DNA of 64,000 bases. It comes from Paracoccus sp. SMMA_5_TC. Its GTDB lineage: Bacteria; Pseudomonadota; Alphaproteobacteria; Rhodobacterales; Rhodobacteraceae. The DNA lies in contig NZ_CP102355.1 of the NCBI RefSeq assembly GCF_009696685.2, positions 620,001-684,000 of the forward strand. The letters run 5' to 3'. Under the pieces are notes generated by a model that was not told the origin of the DNA, made no database searches, and saw nothing but the letters and a program-made list of their open reading frames with translations. This document shows positions 11,369 through 20,727 of the stretch, piece by piece (the stretch's first letter is position 1; every line of letters begins with the position of its first letter). Made by a program: the position numbers and the translations under genes.

Positions 11369-11898
11369 TCCGGCTGACGCCGATGGGGCTGTGGGCACGC
11401 GGGCGGGTGCTGCCCTGTTCGGTCGGGCGCGGCGGGCTGCGCGCCGACAAGCGCGAAGGCGACGGCGCGACGCCCCTGGGCCGGCACCGCATCATCGGGC
11501 TGCTTTATCGACCGGACCGGGTGGCGCGGCCCGCACCCTGGGCGCGGCCGATCCTGCCGGGCGACCTGTGGTGCGACGACAGCGATCATGCCGCATACAA
11601 CCGGCTGGCGCGCGCGCCGCTGGCAGCCAGTCACGAGGCGCTGCGTCGCCCCGATCCGCTTTACGACATCGTGCTGGTCACCGACTGGAACTGGCCCGAT
11701 GCCCGGCCGGGGGCGGGATCGGCGATCTTTCTGCACCAATGGCGGCGGCCGGGCTTTCCGACCGCGGGCTGTATCGCCATGGCGCGGGCCGATCTGTTCT
11801 GGCTGGCCGGTGTCATCCGTCCGAACGAGCCGCTGCTGGTCCCCGCCCTGCCGCGCTGGCCCGCGCGCCGGCCCGCCGCCCGCCACGGAAAGGACTGA
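11365..11898 (+). CDS. L,D-transpeptidase-fold (YkuD) protein
   Basis: The 177-aa protein has the YkuD catalytic signature, with His124 in FLHQWRRPG and Cys136 in [10 protein letters not shown]. It belongs to the short cytosolic/periplasmic L,D-transpeptidase family (ErfK/YbiS-like), which cross-links or modifies peptidoglycan through a Cys acyl-enzyme. No signal peptide is evident, which fits the YcfS/YkuD-short subgroup whose role is uncertain. The GTG start at 11365 overlaps the ribA stop (GTGA), indicating coupling. The link to ribA is probably only transcriptional. Confidence 0.85.
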   Translation: MIRLTPMGLWARGRVLPCSVGRGGLRADKREGDGATPLGRHRIIGLLYRPDRVARPAPWARPILPGDLWCDDSDHAAYNRLARAPLAASHEALRRPDPLYDIVLVTDWNWPDARPGAGSAIFLHQWRRPGFPTAGCIAMARADLFWLAGVIRPNEPLLVPALPRWPARRPAARHGKD

Positions 11899-11926
11899 GA
11901 TCGGGGGCGGCGGTCCGGCCCCCGCG

Positions 11927-13138
11927 TCACAGCACCCGGCTTTGCCACAGCCGCACCTTCAGCCCGCCATGGGCGACATAGGGGCCGGGCTCGGCAAAGG
12001 GCAGGCCGGTGGCGCGTGCCAGCTGCGCCTCGCTGGTGACCATGCCGACGCGCCAGCCCTGGAACCGCTGGCGCAGAACCTCGCCCAGCGCGGCATGCAG
12101 CCCGAACAGCGGCCCCTTGTTGCCGATGCGGGCGCCATAGGGCGGGTTGATCATCACCAGCCCCGGCGGCCCCTCGGGGCGTTCCAGATCGGCGATGGCG
12201 GCCTGACGGAACTGCACCCAGGCGTCCACGCCGGCCCGCTGGGCGTTCTGTTCGCTCATGCGGATGGCGCCGGCGTCGCGGTCGCTGCCGAAAAACCGCA
12301 CCCCCGGCACCCGCGCCACCGGCTGGGCGCGCATGGCCGCCCAGGCCTGCGCGTCAAAGCCGGGCAGCAGCTCGAAGGCAAAGCCGCGCTGGCGGCCGGG
12401 CAACAGCCCGGCGGCGATTTCCGCGGCCTCGATCGGAAAGGTGCCCGATCCGCACATCGGGTCCAGCACCGGCTGGGTTCCGTCAAAACCGCATTGGCGC
12501 AGGAACATCGCCGCCATGGTCTCGCGCAGCGGCGCCTTGCCCACCGCCTGCTTGTGGCCGCGCTTGTGCAGCGATTCCCCCGATGTATCCAGGCTGAGCG
12601 TGCACAGGTCGTCCTCGATCCGCACCTTCAGGGTCAGGGGCGCATCATCGGCCAGCTCCACCCCCAGACTGTCGCGCAGCGCCGCCTCGATGCGCTGGGC
12701 GATGGCGCCGGCGTGATAGATGCGCGACTTGCGGCTGGTCGCCTCGACCCGCACCGGCACATCCGGGCGCAACCAGTCGGCCCAAGGGAAACGCCGCGCC
12801 CGCTTGTCCAGCTGTGCCGGATGCAGCGCCCGAAAGGCGCCGATGCGTGCCAGCACCCGCGTCGCGCCGCGCAGGGCCAGATTGGCGCGCCAGACCTCGG
12901 GCCAGCCGCCGATGAAACCGACCCCGCCGGGGATGACCTGGGCGTCAAGGCCCAGGGCGCGCGCCTCTTGCGCCAGGGGCTCTTCGAGGCCCGGGGTGGC
13001 GACCAGGAAAATCTCCATCCGCGCGGGGTCGGCGGCCAGTGGCGCCGGATCGGGGGCGGCATCGCGCGGCAGCATCGCTGGCGTTGCCATGCGGCGCTGC
13101 GGCCGGGGTTGCGGCCGGGAAGGGGTCTTGGCGGTCAT
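11927..13138 (-). CDS. THUMP-domain class I rRNA methyltransferase (RlmL N-half-like)
   Basis: The 403-aa protein has a THUMP-type RNA-binding region (VEATSRKSRIYHAGAIAQR), then a Rossmann methyltransferase with PVLDPMCGSGTFPIEAAE (SAM-binding motif I) and GLVMINPPYGARIG (NPPY, an N-methyl signature). This matches the RlmL/YcbY N-terminal module that makes m2G in 23S rRNA. The RlmK C-terminal module of E. coli RlmKL is absent. I took ATG 13138; the first about 25 residues are low complexity, and a start at MEIFLVATPGL near 13018 would remove them. Confidence 0.88.
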   Translation of the reverse strand: MTAKTPSRPQPRPQRRMATPAMLPRDAAPDPAPLAADPARMEIFLVATPGLEEPLAQEARALGLDAQVIPGGVGFIGGWPEVWRANLALRGATRVLARIGAFRALHPAQLDKRARRFPWADWLRPDVPVRVEATSRKSRIYHAGAIAQRIEAALRDSLGVELADDAPLTLKVRIEDDLCTLSLDTSGESLHKRGHKQAVGKAPLRETMAAMFLRQCGFDGTQPVLDPMCGSGTFPIEAAEIAAGLLPGRQRGFAFELLPGFDAQAWAAMRAQPVARVPGVRFFGSDRDAGAIRMSEQNAQRAGVDAWVQFRQAAIADLERPEGPPGLVMINPPYGARIGNKGPLFGLHAALGEVLRQRFQGWRVGMVTSEAQLARATGLPFAEPGPYVAHGGLKVRLWQSRVL

Positions 13139-13300
13139 GACAGGTCCGTGATCGGGGCGATGCATGATGCCTGCCGCCGCAGGCAAAGGCAATCCACCGT
13201 CATTGTCGCCGATACGGAGATAAAATTCCACGACTGGCGCCATTTCGGCGCAAACGTCGCCGCGCTATCTTGAGCGCATCCCAGACAGGAGCCCAGGACC

Positions 13301-14101
13301 ATGGCCAGCAGTGACGCCCCCCTTCAGATCGGCCGCGTGGCGCTGATCGTCAACGATCTGAACCGGATCGGCGATTTCTACCAATCCGTGATCGGACTGA
13401 ACCGGATTTCCGGTGATGGCGAAAGCCTGACGCTGGGCCAGGGCCAGCAGGCGCTGGTCGAACTGCGTCAGGATCGGGCCGCTCGCCCGCGCCCGGAGGA
13501 AGCCGGGCTGTTCCATACCGCCTTCCTGCTGCCCGACCGCGCCGCGCTGGGCCGCTGGCTGCGCCACGTGGCCGATGCCCGCCAGCCGCTGACCGGGGCC
13601 TCGGACCATCTGGTCAGCGAAGCCTTGTATCTGCGCGACCCCGAGGGCAACGGGATCGAGGTCTATGTGGACCGTCCCCGCGACGCCTGGCCACGCCGGG
13701 GCGATCAGGTGGTGATGGATACACGTCGGCTGGATCTGGCCGATCTGGCCGCCGCCGCCGACGGCCGCTGGACCGGCGCCCCCGACGGCACCGTCATCGG
13801 CCATGTGCACCTGCAGGTGGGCGATCTGGCCCGGGCCGAGGCGTTTTATACCGACGGGTTGGGCATGAAGCGCATGGCCCATGTGCCCGGCGCCAGCTTC
13901 TTTGCCAGCGGCGGCTATCATCACCATCTGGCCACCAATGTCTGGCACAGCCGCGGTGCCGGACCGCGCAGCGCCGATGCCGCCGGCCTGGCCGAGGTGG
14001 TGCTGGCCGCCGACCCGGAACCTTTGCACCGGCTGGGCACCGGGCCGCTGATCGATCCCTGGGGCAGTCAGCTGCGGGTCGAGGCCAAGCCCGCCGCCTG
14101 A
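13301..14101 (+). CDS. Two-domain VOC (glyoxalase/dioxygenase fold) protein, CatE-like
   Basis: The 266-aa protein is built of two VOC half-domains, starting at GRVALIVNDLNRIGDFY and at GHVHLQVGDLARAEAFY. Metal-ligand candidates are His in FHTAFLL, Glu in GIEVYVDRP and His in GHVHLQV. It resembles the CatE/extradiol-dioxygenase-like family common in bacteria; the substrate is unknown. Its 3' end overlaps the convergent phosphoesterase gene by 34 bp (14068-14101). An SD-like sequence, CAGGAG, lies ahead of ATG 13301. Confidence 0.85.
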   Translation: MASSDAPLQIGRVALIVNDLNRIGDFYQSVIGLNRISGDGESLTLGQGQQALVELRQDRAARPRPEEAGLFHTAFLLPDRAALGRWLRHVADARQPLTGASDHLVSEALYLRDPEGNGIEVYVDRPRDAWPRRGDQVVMDTRRLDLADLAAAADGRWTGAPDGTVIGHVHLQVGDLARAEAFYTDGLGMKRMAHVPGASFFASGGYHHHLATNVWHSRGAGPRSADAAGLAEVVLAADPEPLHRLGTGPLIDPWGSQLRVEAKPAA

Positions 14102-14889
14102 CCGGCGGGCTGCCACAGCCCGTTCCGCCGCGAAAAGCGCAGTTCCTGCGGCGGACGAAAACCCGGCTCGTCCATCGGCGCGACGTGACGGATCACCCGC
14201 AGGTCGGAGCCATCGCAGTCCAGCACGCAGAATTCGTTCTGCAGGTCGCCGGGGCGGGCGCACAGCGCGGTCCCGGCCTGCAATTGCAGCAAGGGCCGTC
14301 CCTGCGGACCCAGAAAGGCGCCAAGCGACCAGCGATGCAGATGTCCGGACAGCACCAGATGCACGCCCTCGGCCTCGAATCGGCCCAGCGCGGTCGTCGC
14401 CCCCTGCATCAGCGCCTTGTCCACCTGCGGGCCCTGCTGCATCGGATGGTGCAGGGCCACGATATTGATGCACCCCGCCTCGAGCCCGGCAACGACGCGG
14501 GCCACCTGTTCCCGGGTGATGATGCCGCGCTGCCAGGCAAGGGGATCGACACTGTTGACCCCCTGCACGCGCACGGTGCCGACATGCCCGGTGGGCTCCA
14601 GTTCCGGGGCGATGTGCCGCTTCCATCGCACATAGGGGGTCAGCATCCGGTCCATCAGCTTGAACAGCGGAATGTCGTGATTGCCCGGCACCGCGATCAA
14701 GGGGGCCTCGATCCGGCGCAGGAAAGCGGCGGCCTGGATGAATTGCGCCGAACGGCCGCGATGGGTCAGATCGCCGGTGACGACCACCAGATCGGCGCCC
14801 GCAGCGTTGACCCGGTCCAGCAGCGCGGCCTCCAGCGCCGCGCGCTCATACCCGAAATGCAGATCGGACAGATGCAGGATTCGGGTCAT
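14068..14889 (-). CDS. Calcineurin-like metallophosphoesterase
   Basis: The 273-aa protein carries the full set of dimetal motifs: LSDLHFG (DxH), VVTGDLTHRG (GD), VPGNHD (GNH), ALHHPM and SGHLHR (GHxH). This group hydrolyses cyclic nucleotides or phosphoesters (CpdA-like); the substrate cannot be read from sequence. Its start overlaps the stop of the lipid-kinase-like gene (ATGA at 14886-14889), so the two are cotranscribed and coupled. Confidence 0.9.
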   Translation of the reverse strand: MTRILHLSDLHFGYERAALEAALLDRVNAAGADLVVVTGDLTHRGRSAQFIQAAAFLRRIEAPLIAVPGNHDIPLFKLMDRMLTPYVRWKRHIAPELEPTGHVGTVRVQGVNSVDPLAWQRGIITREQVARVVAGLEAGCINIVALHHPMQQGPQVDKALMQGATTALGRFEAEGVHLVLSGHLHRWSLGAFLGPQGRPLLQLQAGTALCARPGDLQNEFCVLDCDGSDLRVIRHVAPMDEPGFRPPQELRFSRRNGLWQPAGQAAGLASTRS

Positions 14890-15911
14890 GCTGTGCCGGG
14901 CCCGTTATCCATGCCCGCCGCCGCGGCCGGTTCTGGCGCCGGCACCAGAACACGCAAGGCCCGCCGCCGCACGCGGCAATCGAACGGCGACTGCATCCAT
15001 GTCTTTTCCCCGTCATGGGCGACATACTGCCGGCTACGCAAGGTTTCGATGCGGATTTCGGGGGCGGTGATCAGGTCGAAATCCTGATAGCGCGCCGACT
15101 TGCCCAGCGCCAGGCGCAGGGCCGCCCGCACCAGCGGCCCCGGCCGGCGCGCCCGCGCAATGAGCAGCGCCAGATCGCCGGCCCGCACGCGGTCGGCCCC
15201 CTCGAGCCCGAAACTGTCCAGCTGATAGGCACTCTTGGCGACAAAGACCAGGGCGCTCACGAACTGGCGCTGCTGGCCGTTTGCGGTGACGATCAGCCGC
15301 AGCGGCCGGCGCAGGTTCCACAGCGCCGCCACCGCCGACCAATAGGCCGCCAGGCGCGAGCGACCCCAGCGCCGATAGACATCCTCGCGATGCTTCAGGA
15401 TCTCGGGATAGGCGCCGAAGCTGACATTGTTCAGAAACACCATGCCGTTCATGTCGCCGACATCGACCAGGCGCAGGCGCGGCGCCTCGAACATGCGCAG
15501 CGCCTCGTCGGGGGTTTCGCCGCTGCCGAGGTCGCGGGCGAAATAGTTGAAGGTGCCGCCGGGAATGACCGCCATCGCCGCCGGGCTGTCGGCCACGGCG
15601 GCCGCCACCGCAGCCTGCGTGCCGTCACCGCCGACCGAAACGATCAGGTCGCAGCCCTGCGCGATCGCCTGCCGCGCCAGTCCCGTCAGATCGGCACCGC
15701 TGCCGCTGTCCCGCAGCGTCAGGCTGGCCACGCGTGGCGCCAGCACCCGTTCCAGCCGTTCCGCGATCTGGTCGCCGGCCTGCCGTCCCGAGCCCATGTT
15801 GACAAGAACGCAGACCCGCGCCCGGCTCAGGTCGAATGGCTGCCCTGTGGCGGCGTCCGGGCCGGGAACCTGCGGCACGGCGTCGTCATCGATGCGAACC
15901 GGACTGGACAT
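14886..15911 (-). CDS. Diacylglycerol/lipid kinase-family protein
   Basis: The 341-aa protein has the DAGK catalytic-domain glycine loop SVGGDGTQAAV, then VIPGGTFNYFARDLG and the segment VFLNNVSFGAYPE, all typical of YegS/DgkB-type kinases that phosphorylate lipids using ATP. Substrate (diacylglycerol, ceramide or other) is not determinable. It is the first gene of a two-gene operon with the metallophosphoesterase, a pairing that suggests phospholipid turnover. Confidence 0.88.
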   Translation of the reverse strand: MSSPVRIDDDAVPQVPGPDAATGQPFDLSRARVCVLVNMGSGRQAGDQIAERLERVLAPRVASLTLRDSGSGADLTGLARQAIAQGCDLIVSVGGDGTQAAVAAAVADSPAAMAVIPGGTFNYFARDLGSGETPDEALRMFEAPRLRLVDVGDMNGMVFLNNVSFGAYPEILKHREDVYRRWGRSRLAAYWSAVAALWNLRRPLRLIVTANGQQRQFVSALVFVAKSAYQLDSFGLEGADRVRAGDLALLIARARRPGPLVRAALRLALGKSARYQDFDLITAPEIRIETLRSRQYVAHDGEKTWMQSPFDCRVRRRALRVLVPAPEPAAAAGMDNGPGTA

Positions 15912-15971
15912 GCGGGCACCTGCGATTGGCTACGGCCCCGAACCCCGCGCGATGCAACCGGGTTCCCGCCG

Positions 15972-16009
15972 CGACACGATTTTGCCGTGACAGCCGCCAC
16001 ATCGTGTCG
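15972..16009. promoter_or_regulatory. Inverted repeat and AT-rich segment upstream of the siderophore operon
   Basis: In the 321-bp gap before entC, CGACACGAT (15972-15980) is mirrored perfectly by ATCGTGTCG (16001-16009) with a 20-bp spacer. It is followed by the AT-rich stretch 16010-16035, unusual in this GC-rich DNA and a likely promoter. No classical E. coli Fur box is visible. Iron control is expected for such an operon but is inferred. The rest of the gap (to 16232) shows no convincing gene. Confidence 0.35.
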
Positions 16010-16232
16010 GAAAGTTAATACCTGATTTTTTTACTTGCCTTTGCGGCGTCGCTTTGCCAGAACGATGCCGGAAGCCATGGGCGGACCTGTCGTGGTCCCC
16101 GCCCAGGTCGCAAAGCGTCGACCGCCCGCCACCCCACCGATAGCCATAGCCCGAACACCCGGGCCGGGTCGCCGCCGTGTTGCGCGCCTTGCGGGGCGCG
16201 GGGGTGTTCCGGTCTGCAGTCCGAGATTTCGC

Positions 16233-17423
16233 ATGAACCTGCCTCTTTCCCAGACCGCCGCGACGACGGCGATGCCCGTAAGTCAGCCGGCGCCCTTCCG
16301 TTTCAGCGGACCCGAGGGCAGCATGACGGCACGAACCGGCCTGCGCCTGCCGCCCGGTCCGGCCAGTGATCGCAGCCAGCGTGCGGCAGCGGCCCTGAAC
16401 GGCAGCCCGACCGCGGTGGTCGGCGGTGCCCTGCCCTTTGACCGCGACGCCGAAGATTGCCTGTGGCATGCCGATCCTGCCGCGGATGCGTCGCCCGAAC
16501 CTGTCACCGACCCCATGCCTGCCGCCTGCGAATGGCATGTGCGCGCCGAGCCGGAACCATCCCGATATGCGCAAATGGTCCGGCATGCCCTGGGGCTGAT
16601 GACGCCGGCGCGCGGGGATGGGCTGCAAAAGATCGTTCTTGCCCGCAGCCTGCTGCTGCAGGCACCGCGACCGATCCCGGTGCCGACACTGATGGCTCGG
16701 TTGCAGGCCGATCCGGCAATTACCGCCTTTTGCGTCGCGCTGCCCGGGGGGCGCAGGCTGTGCGGTGCGACGCCGGAACTGCTGCTGGCCAAGCGCGGCG
16801 GTGCCATCCGTTCGCACCCGCTGGCCGGATCGGCGCGACGGCTGCCAGACCCGGCCGCCGATCGCGATGCCGCGCGCCGGCTAGAAGCCTCCGAAAAGGA
16901 CCATCGCGAACATGCCCTGGTGGTCGAGGCGATTCTGGATACGCTTGCGCCCCACTGCCGGCAGCTTGCCTGCCCCCAGGGCACGACGGTGACCGCCACC
17001 CGCAGCATGTGGCATCTGGGCACGGCCATCCACGGCCGGTTGCGCGACCCCGACATGCCTTCGATCGCACTGGCCACGGCGCTGCATCCCACGCCGGCCG
17101 TCTGCGGCGTTCCCGCGCAAAAGGCCGCCGAGGAAATTTCACGGATCGAGCCCGTGCCCCGCGATTTTTACGCCGGGGCGGTGGGCTGGTGCGATGCCCG
17201 GGGCGACGGGATCTGGCATGTCGCCATCCGTTGCGCGCAGATCGACGGCGCGCAAGCCCGTCTTTATGCCGGGGCCGGTATCGTTGCCGGCTCGGACCCC
17301 AGCGCCGAAACGGCCGAGACCGCCGCCAAGTTCGGGGCGCTGCTGAGCGCGCTGGGGCTACCGCCCGATGCGGCATCCGCGCTGGAATGCGACGCGGATC
17401 GCAGTTTTGCCGGGGGCGCGTGA
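16233..17423 (+). CDS. entC: Isochorismate synthase (siderophore, EntC/DhbC type)
   Basis: The 396-aa enzyme converts chorismate to isochorismate, the first committed step to 2,3-dihydroxybenzoate. Family motifs are KIVLARSLLLQAP, FCVALPGGRRLCGATPE, HPLAGSARR, KDHREHALVV, ALHPTPAVCGVP, EPVPRDFYAGAVGW and YAGAGIVAGSDP, all close to EntC/DhbC. Length matches (EntC 391, DhbC 398). ATG 16233 gives the family N-terminus; the open frame upstream to 16035 is Arg/Pro-rich and not conserved. The stop overlaps the start of the isochorismatase gene. Confidence 0.93.
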   Translation: MNLPLSQTAATTAMPVSQPAPFRFSGPEGSMTARTGLRLPPGPASDRSQRAAAALNGSPTAVVGGALPFDRDAEDCLWHADPAADASPEPVTDPMPAACEWHVRAEPEPSRYAQMVRHALGLMTPARGDGLQKIVLARSLLLQAPRPIPVPTLMARLQADPAITAFCVALPGGRRLCGATPELLLAKRGGAIRSHPLAGSARRLPDPAADRDAARRLEASEKDHREHALVVEAILDTLAPHCRQLACPQGTTVTATRSMWHLGTAIHGRLRDPDMPSIALATALHPTPAVCGVPAQKAAEEISRIEPVPRDFYAGAVGWCDARGDGIWHVAIRCAQIDGAQARLYAGAGIVAGSDPSAETAETAAKFGALLSALGLPPDAASALECDADRSFAGGA

Positions 17424-18088
17424 TGGCCCTGCCCGCAATTACCCCATACGATCTGCCCGCCGCCCGCGATCTGCCCGCCGCGCGGGCCCCGTGGCAGCCG
17501 CAGCTGCCACGGCTGGCACTGCTGGTGCACGACATGCAGAACTATTTCTGTCGCCCCTTCAACGCGGCCGCGCCCTTGCCCCGGGTCATCGACCATGTCG
17601 CTGCCCTGCTTGCAGCCGCACGTGCAGCAGGTGTCCCGGTGTTCTACACCGCCCAGCAGGGCGACCAGTTTCGCCCGGACCGTGGCCTGCAAGCCGATCT
17701 TTGGGGCCCCGGGATGCAGGCCATCCCCGAACATCAGGACATCCTGCCCGAACTGGCCCCCCGGTCAGGCGACATCGTTCTGGTCAAGCATCGCTACAGC
17801 GCCTTTCAACGCTCGAACCTGGCCAGCCTCATGAGGGCAAGGGGGCGCGACCAACTGCTGATCTGCGGCGTCTATGCCCATATCGGCTGCCTGGCCACCG
17901 CGCTCGAGGCGTTCCAGCGCGACATCCAGCCCTTTGCCGTCGCCGACGCGCAGGCCGATTTCTCGCGCCGCGATCTCGATATGGCCATGACCTGGATCGC
18001 CGCCACCTGTGGCGTGGCGCTGACCACTGCGGCCGCGCTGGAGGCGCTGCGCGCCGGCCCGGGCGGGGAGGATGCGGCATGCAACTGA
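17423..18088 (+). CDS. entB: Isochorismatase (EntB/DhbB N-terminal domain only)
   Basis: The 221-aa enzyme hydrolyses isochorismate to 2,3-dihydro-2,3-dihydroxybenzoate and pyruvate. Motifs are LALLVHDMQNYF (catalytic Asp), VLVKHRYSAFQRSNL (Lys) and LICGVYAHIGCLATA (Cys region). In EntB, DhbB and VibB this domain is fused to an aryl carrier protein; here the protein stops after the isochorismatase domain and the carrier is encoded separately at 18846-19103. The ATG overlaps the entC stop, and its 3' end overlaps entA by 10 bp. Confidence 0.93.
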   Translation: MALPAITPYDLPAARDLPAARAPWQPQLPRLALLVHDMQNYFCRPFNAAAPLPRVIDHVAALLAAARAAGVPVFYTAQQGDQFRPDRGLQADLWGPGMQAIPEHQDILPELAPRSGDIVLVKHRYSAFQRSNLASLMRARGRDQLLICGVYAHIGCLATALEAFQRDIQPFAVADAQADFSRRDLDMAMTWIAATCGVALTTAAALEALRAGPGGEDAACN

Positions 18089-18849
18089 CCGGATTTCGCG
18101 ATCGTGCGGCTTTGGTGACGGGCGCCGCCGGTGGCATCGGCCGCGCCGTGGTCGAGGCTCTGAGCAAGGCCGGCGCCTATGTGATCGCCACCGACACCGC
18201 GGCTGCGCTGCAGTCGGCACCCCTGCCCGGGATCGATTGCCGGCCAATGGATGTGCGGGACGCCGAAGCCGTCACGGCAACGGTCGCCGACATTGTCGCC
18301 GAACAGGGATCACTGCCTCTGGGCGTGCATGCGGCGGGCGTGTTGAGCGTGGGGCCGATAACCCGGATGAGTGCAGAGGAATGGCACCGGGTGATCGATG
18401 TGAACCTGACGGGCACATTCCACGTCGCCGGCGCATTGGGCCGGGCGATGGCGCAGGCCGGCGGCGGCGCGATCGTCGCCGTCAGTTCCAATGCGGCCGG
18501 AATCCCGCGTATGAACATGGGGGCCTATGCGGCCTCGAAAGCGGCCGTCAGCATGCTGATCCGCTGCCTGGGGCTGGAACTGGCCAGTCGCGGCGTGCGC
18601 TGCAACATCGTCGCCCCCGGATCGACACTGACCCCGATGCAGACCGGAATGTGGGATCATCGCCACGGTCACGGAGAAGAGCAGGTGATCGCGGGCGATC
18701 TGGCGCAATTCCGCACCGGCATTCCCCTGGGCAAGCTTGCAAGCCCCGGCGATATCGCGCAGGCGGTGATGTATCTGCTGTCGGAACAGGCCGGCCATGT
18801 GACCATGGCCGACCTTTACGTGGACGGCGGGGCGACGCTGCGCGCCTAG
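18079..18849 (+). CDS. entA: 2,3-dihydro-2,3-dihydroxybenzoate dehydrogenase
   Basis: This 256-aa short-chain dehydrogenase oxidises the isochorismatase product to 2,3-dihydroxybenzoate with NAD+. It shows the SDR nucleotide motif VTGAAGGIGRA, the catalytic Ser region AVSSNAAGIPR and YAASKAAV (Tyr-x3-Lys), then NIVAPGSTLTPMQ, which is typical of EntA. It is the last gene of the entCBA operon and converges tail-to-tail with the carrier-protein gene (4-bp overlap). Confidence 0.93.
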   Translation: MQLTGFRDRAALVTGAAGGIGRAVVEALSKAGAYVIATDTAAALQSAPLPGIDCRPMDVRDAEAVTATVADIVAEQGSLPLGVHAAGVLSVGPITRMSAEEWHRVIDVNLTGTFHVAGALGRAMAQAGGGAIVAVSSNAAGIPRMNMGAYAASKAAVSMLIRCLGLELASRGVRCNIVAPGSTLTPMQTGMWDHRHGHGEEQVIAGDLAQFRTGIPLGKLASPGDIAQAVMYLLSEQAGHVTMADLYVDGGATLRA

Positions 18850-19103
18850 GGCAGCGTCGCTGACTGACGCTCGGATATCAGCGTCCACCAGGCGGCCAAT
18901 GTCGGATCGGCCGCCAGTTCCTGGAAACTGACGGGAATGCCCAACGCGCACAGCTCCTGCGCAAGGGACATGACGGAAATGGAATCAAGGCCGTAAAGCA
19001 CCAGATTCTCGTTCTGATCGACCGGAGTCTCATCCTCGATCAGGCGCTCGATGCGCGATTGCAGCCAGGCGCGGTCGATGCGGGCGGTTTCTGTCATGGT
19101 CAT
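18846..19103 (-). CDS. Free-standing aryl carrier protein (ArCP)
   Basis: The 85-aa protein is a complete phosphopantetheine-attachment domain. The motif VLYGLDSISVM places the modified serine at residue 41. It would carry DHB as a thioester after loading by the adjacent ligase. In most DHB pathways this domain is fused to the C-terminus of EntB; a separate gene beside entE, with only 4 bp between them, is the less common layout. No phosphopantetheinyl transferase is seen in the window. Confidence 0.9.
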   Translation of the reverse strand: MTMTETARIDRAWLQSRIERLIEDETPVDQNENLVLYGLDSISVMSLAQELCALGIPVSFQELAADPTLAAWWTLISERQSATLP

Positions 19104-19107
19104 CCTC

Positions 19108-20727
19108 TCAGGCTGGGGTGGTCGCGGCCAGACTGTCCCGCAGCCGGCGCTTGTCGATCTTGCCCACGGCCGTCAGCGGCAATTCCGGCATGGGGCGGAA
19201 ACGGTCGGGCAACTTGTATTCGGCCAGGCCCAGCGCCAGCAGGTGTCGCCGCAGGGCGGGCGCCGACAGGCGGGCGCCGGCGCGCATGACCAGGCAAGCG
19301 CAGCTTTTTTCGCCCAGATGCGGGTCGGCGACGGCGATCAGCGCCGCCTGCTCGACATCGGGATGCCGCAGCAGCAGAGCCTCGACCTCTTCGGCGGCGA
19401 TCTTCTCGCCGCCGCGATTGATCTGGTCCTTGATGCGGCCCACCACCCGCAGATAGCCGTTCTGCCGCACCACAAGATCGCCCGAGTGGTAAAATCCGTC
19501 CGCATCGAAGGCGGCGCTATTCTGCTCGGGGCTGCGATAATAGCCGCGAAAGGTATAGGGACCGCGCACGGCCAGGGCACCCGGACAGCCGTCGGGAACC
19601 GGCCGGCCCTGGCCGTCCAGGACCCGGATCTCATCATCCGGGCTGATCGGCCGACCCTGCGTCGTGAAGATTATTTCGGGCGGATCGTCGCGACGGGTGT
19701 AATTGACCAGCCCCTCGGCCATCCCGAACACCTGGATCAGGCCACACCCCAGAACCTGCGGCACGCGCCGCGCCATCGATTCGGCAAGACTGGCACCACC
19801 GACCAGCAGCCATTCCAGCGTCTGCAACTGCGCCCGGCGACGCGGATCGTCCTCGACCGCGCGAAGCCACAGCGCAACAGCCGGGGGCACCAGCGGCGCC
19901 ATGGTCACCCGTTCGGTCGCAATCAGATCCAGACAGACCAGCGGATCGGGCGATCCAGCCAGCACCAATGTACCACCGGCGTGAAACACGCCCAACGCCC
20001 CGGGGGAACTCAGCGCGAAATTATGCGGCGCCGGCAAGGGGCACAGGAACCGCGTCCCGGACGTCACGCCGCAGATGCGCGCGCTTTCCCGCACACTGTA
20101 GTCATAATCGTTATGGGTGCGCGGCACCAGTTTCGGTGTGCCGGTCGACCCCCCCGACAGCTGAAAGAAGGCCACCTGATCGGCCGGCGTCGGAGCTGCG
20201 TCCGACGGCAACGGATCCCCGGGGGTCAGCCAGTGTTCCAGGCTGCAACCGGGATCCTTTTCCCCCAGCAACAGCACCTTCTGGACCCCCGCCGCGCGCA
20301 ACCGGCTGGCAAAGCTGTCGTCGGCGAAAAGTTCGTGGCTGCGCGCAGCGATCACCAGGCGCGGCCGGATCTGCCGGGCATATTCGGCCATTTCGCGTCC
20401 ACGGTGACTGAACAGCGCATTGACCGGCACCACGCCGATACGCAGCAGCGCCATGAATACGACATGAAATTCGGCCACGTTCGGCAGCTGCACCAGCGCG
20501 GTATCGCCCCGCCCCAGGCCAGCACCCGCCAACCTGCCGGCAAGATTGCGTGCCAGCCTGTCCAGATCGGCGTAGCTGAAACGGCGCGGACCGCAGACAA
20601 TGGCCGTAGCATCCGGGTCGCGCGCCAGCGTGTCGTCGAGAATACGGGTCAGCGGCCTGTCCAGCCAATAGCCTGCCGCGCGATAGCGCGCGGCCAGATC
20701 CTTGGGCCAAGGGGTGAATTCGATCAT
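19108..20727 (-). CDS. entE: 2,3-dihydroxybenzoate-AMP ligase
   Basis: This 539-aa stand-alone adenylation enzyme activates DHB and transfers it to the carrier protein. Adenylation motifs are QLSGGSTGTPKLVPRTHN, QVFGMAEGLVNYT, YHSGDLVV, GRIKDQINRGGEKI and the catalytic Lys near the end (TAVGKIDKRRL). The pocket sequence LPAPHNFALSSPG includes the Asn that in EntE/DhbE contacts the catechol hydroxyl, which supports DHB over salicylate. It is the first gene of a minus-strand pair with the carrier protein and is divergent from the condensation-domain gene. Confidence 0.93.
   Translation of the reverse strand: MIEFTPWPKDLAARYRAAGYWLDRPLTRILDDTLARDPDATAIVCGPRRFSYADLDRLARNLAGRLAGAGLGRGDTALVQLPNVAEFHVVFMALLRIGVVPVNALFSHRGREMAEYARQIRPRLVIAARSHELFADDSFASRLRAAGVQKVLLLGEKDPGCSLEHWLTPGDPLPSDAAPTPADQVAFFQLSGGSTGTPKLVPRTHNDYDYSVRESARICGVTSGTRFLCPLPAPHNFALSSPGALGVFHAGGTLVLAGSPDPLVCLDLIATERVTMAPLVPPAVALWLRAVEDDPRRRAQLQTLEWLLVGGASLAESMARRVPQVLGCGLIQVFGMAEGLVNYTRRDDPPEIIFTTQGRPISPDDEIRVLDGQGRPVPDGCPGALAVRGPYTFRGYYRSPEQNSAAFDADGFYHSGDLVVRQNGYLRVVGRIKDQINRGGEKIAAEEVEALLLRHPDVEQAALIAVADPHLGEKSCACLVMRAGARLSAPALRRHLLALGLAEYKLPDRFRPMPELPLTAVGKIDKRRLRDSLAATTPA

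Noticed and set aside
16035..16232. N-terminal extension of the isochorismate synthase
   Set aside because: The extra 66 residues are Arg/Pro-rich and unlike the family; ATG 16233 gives the expected length.
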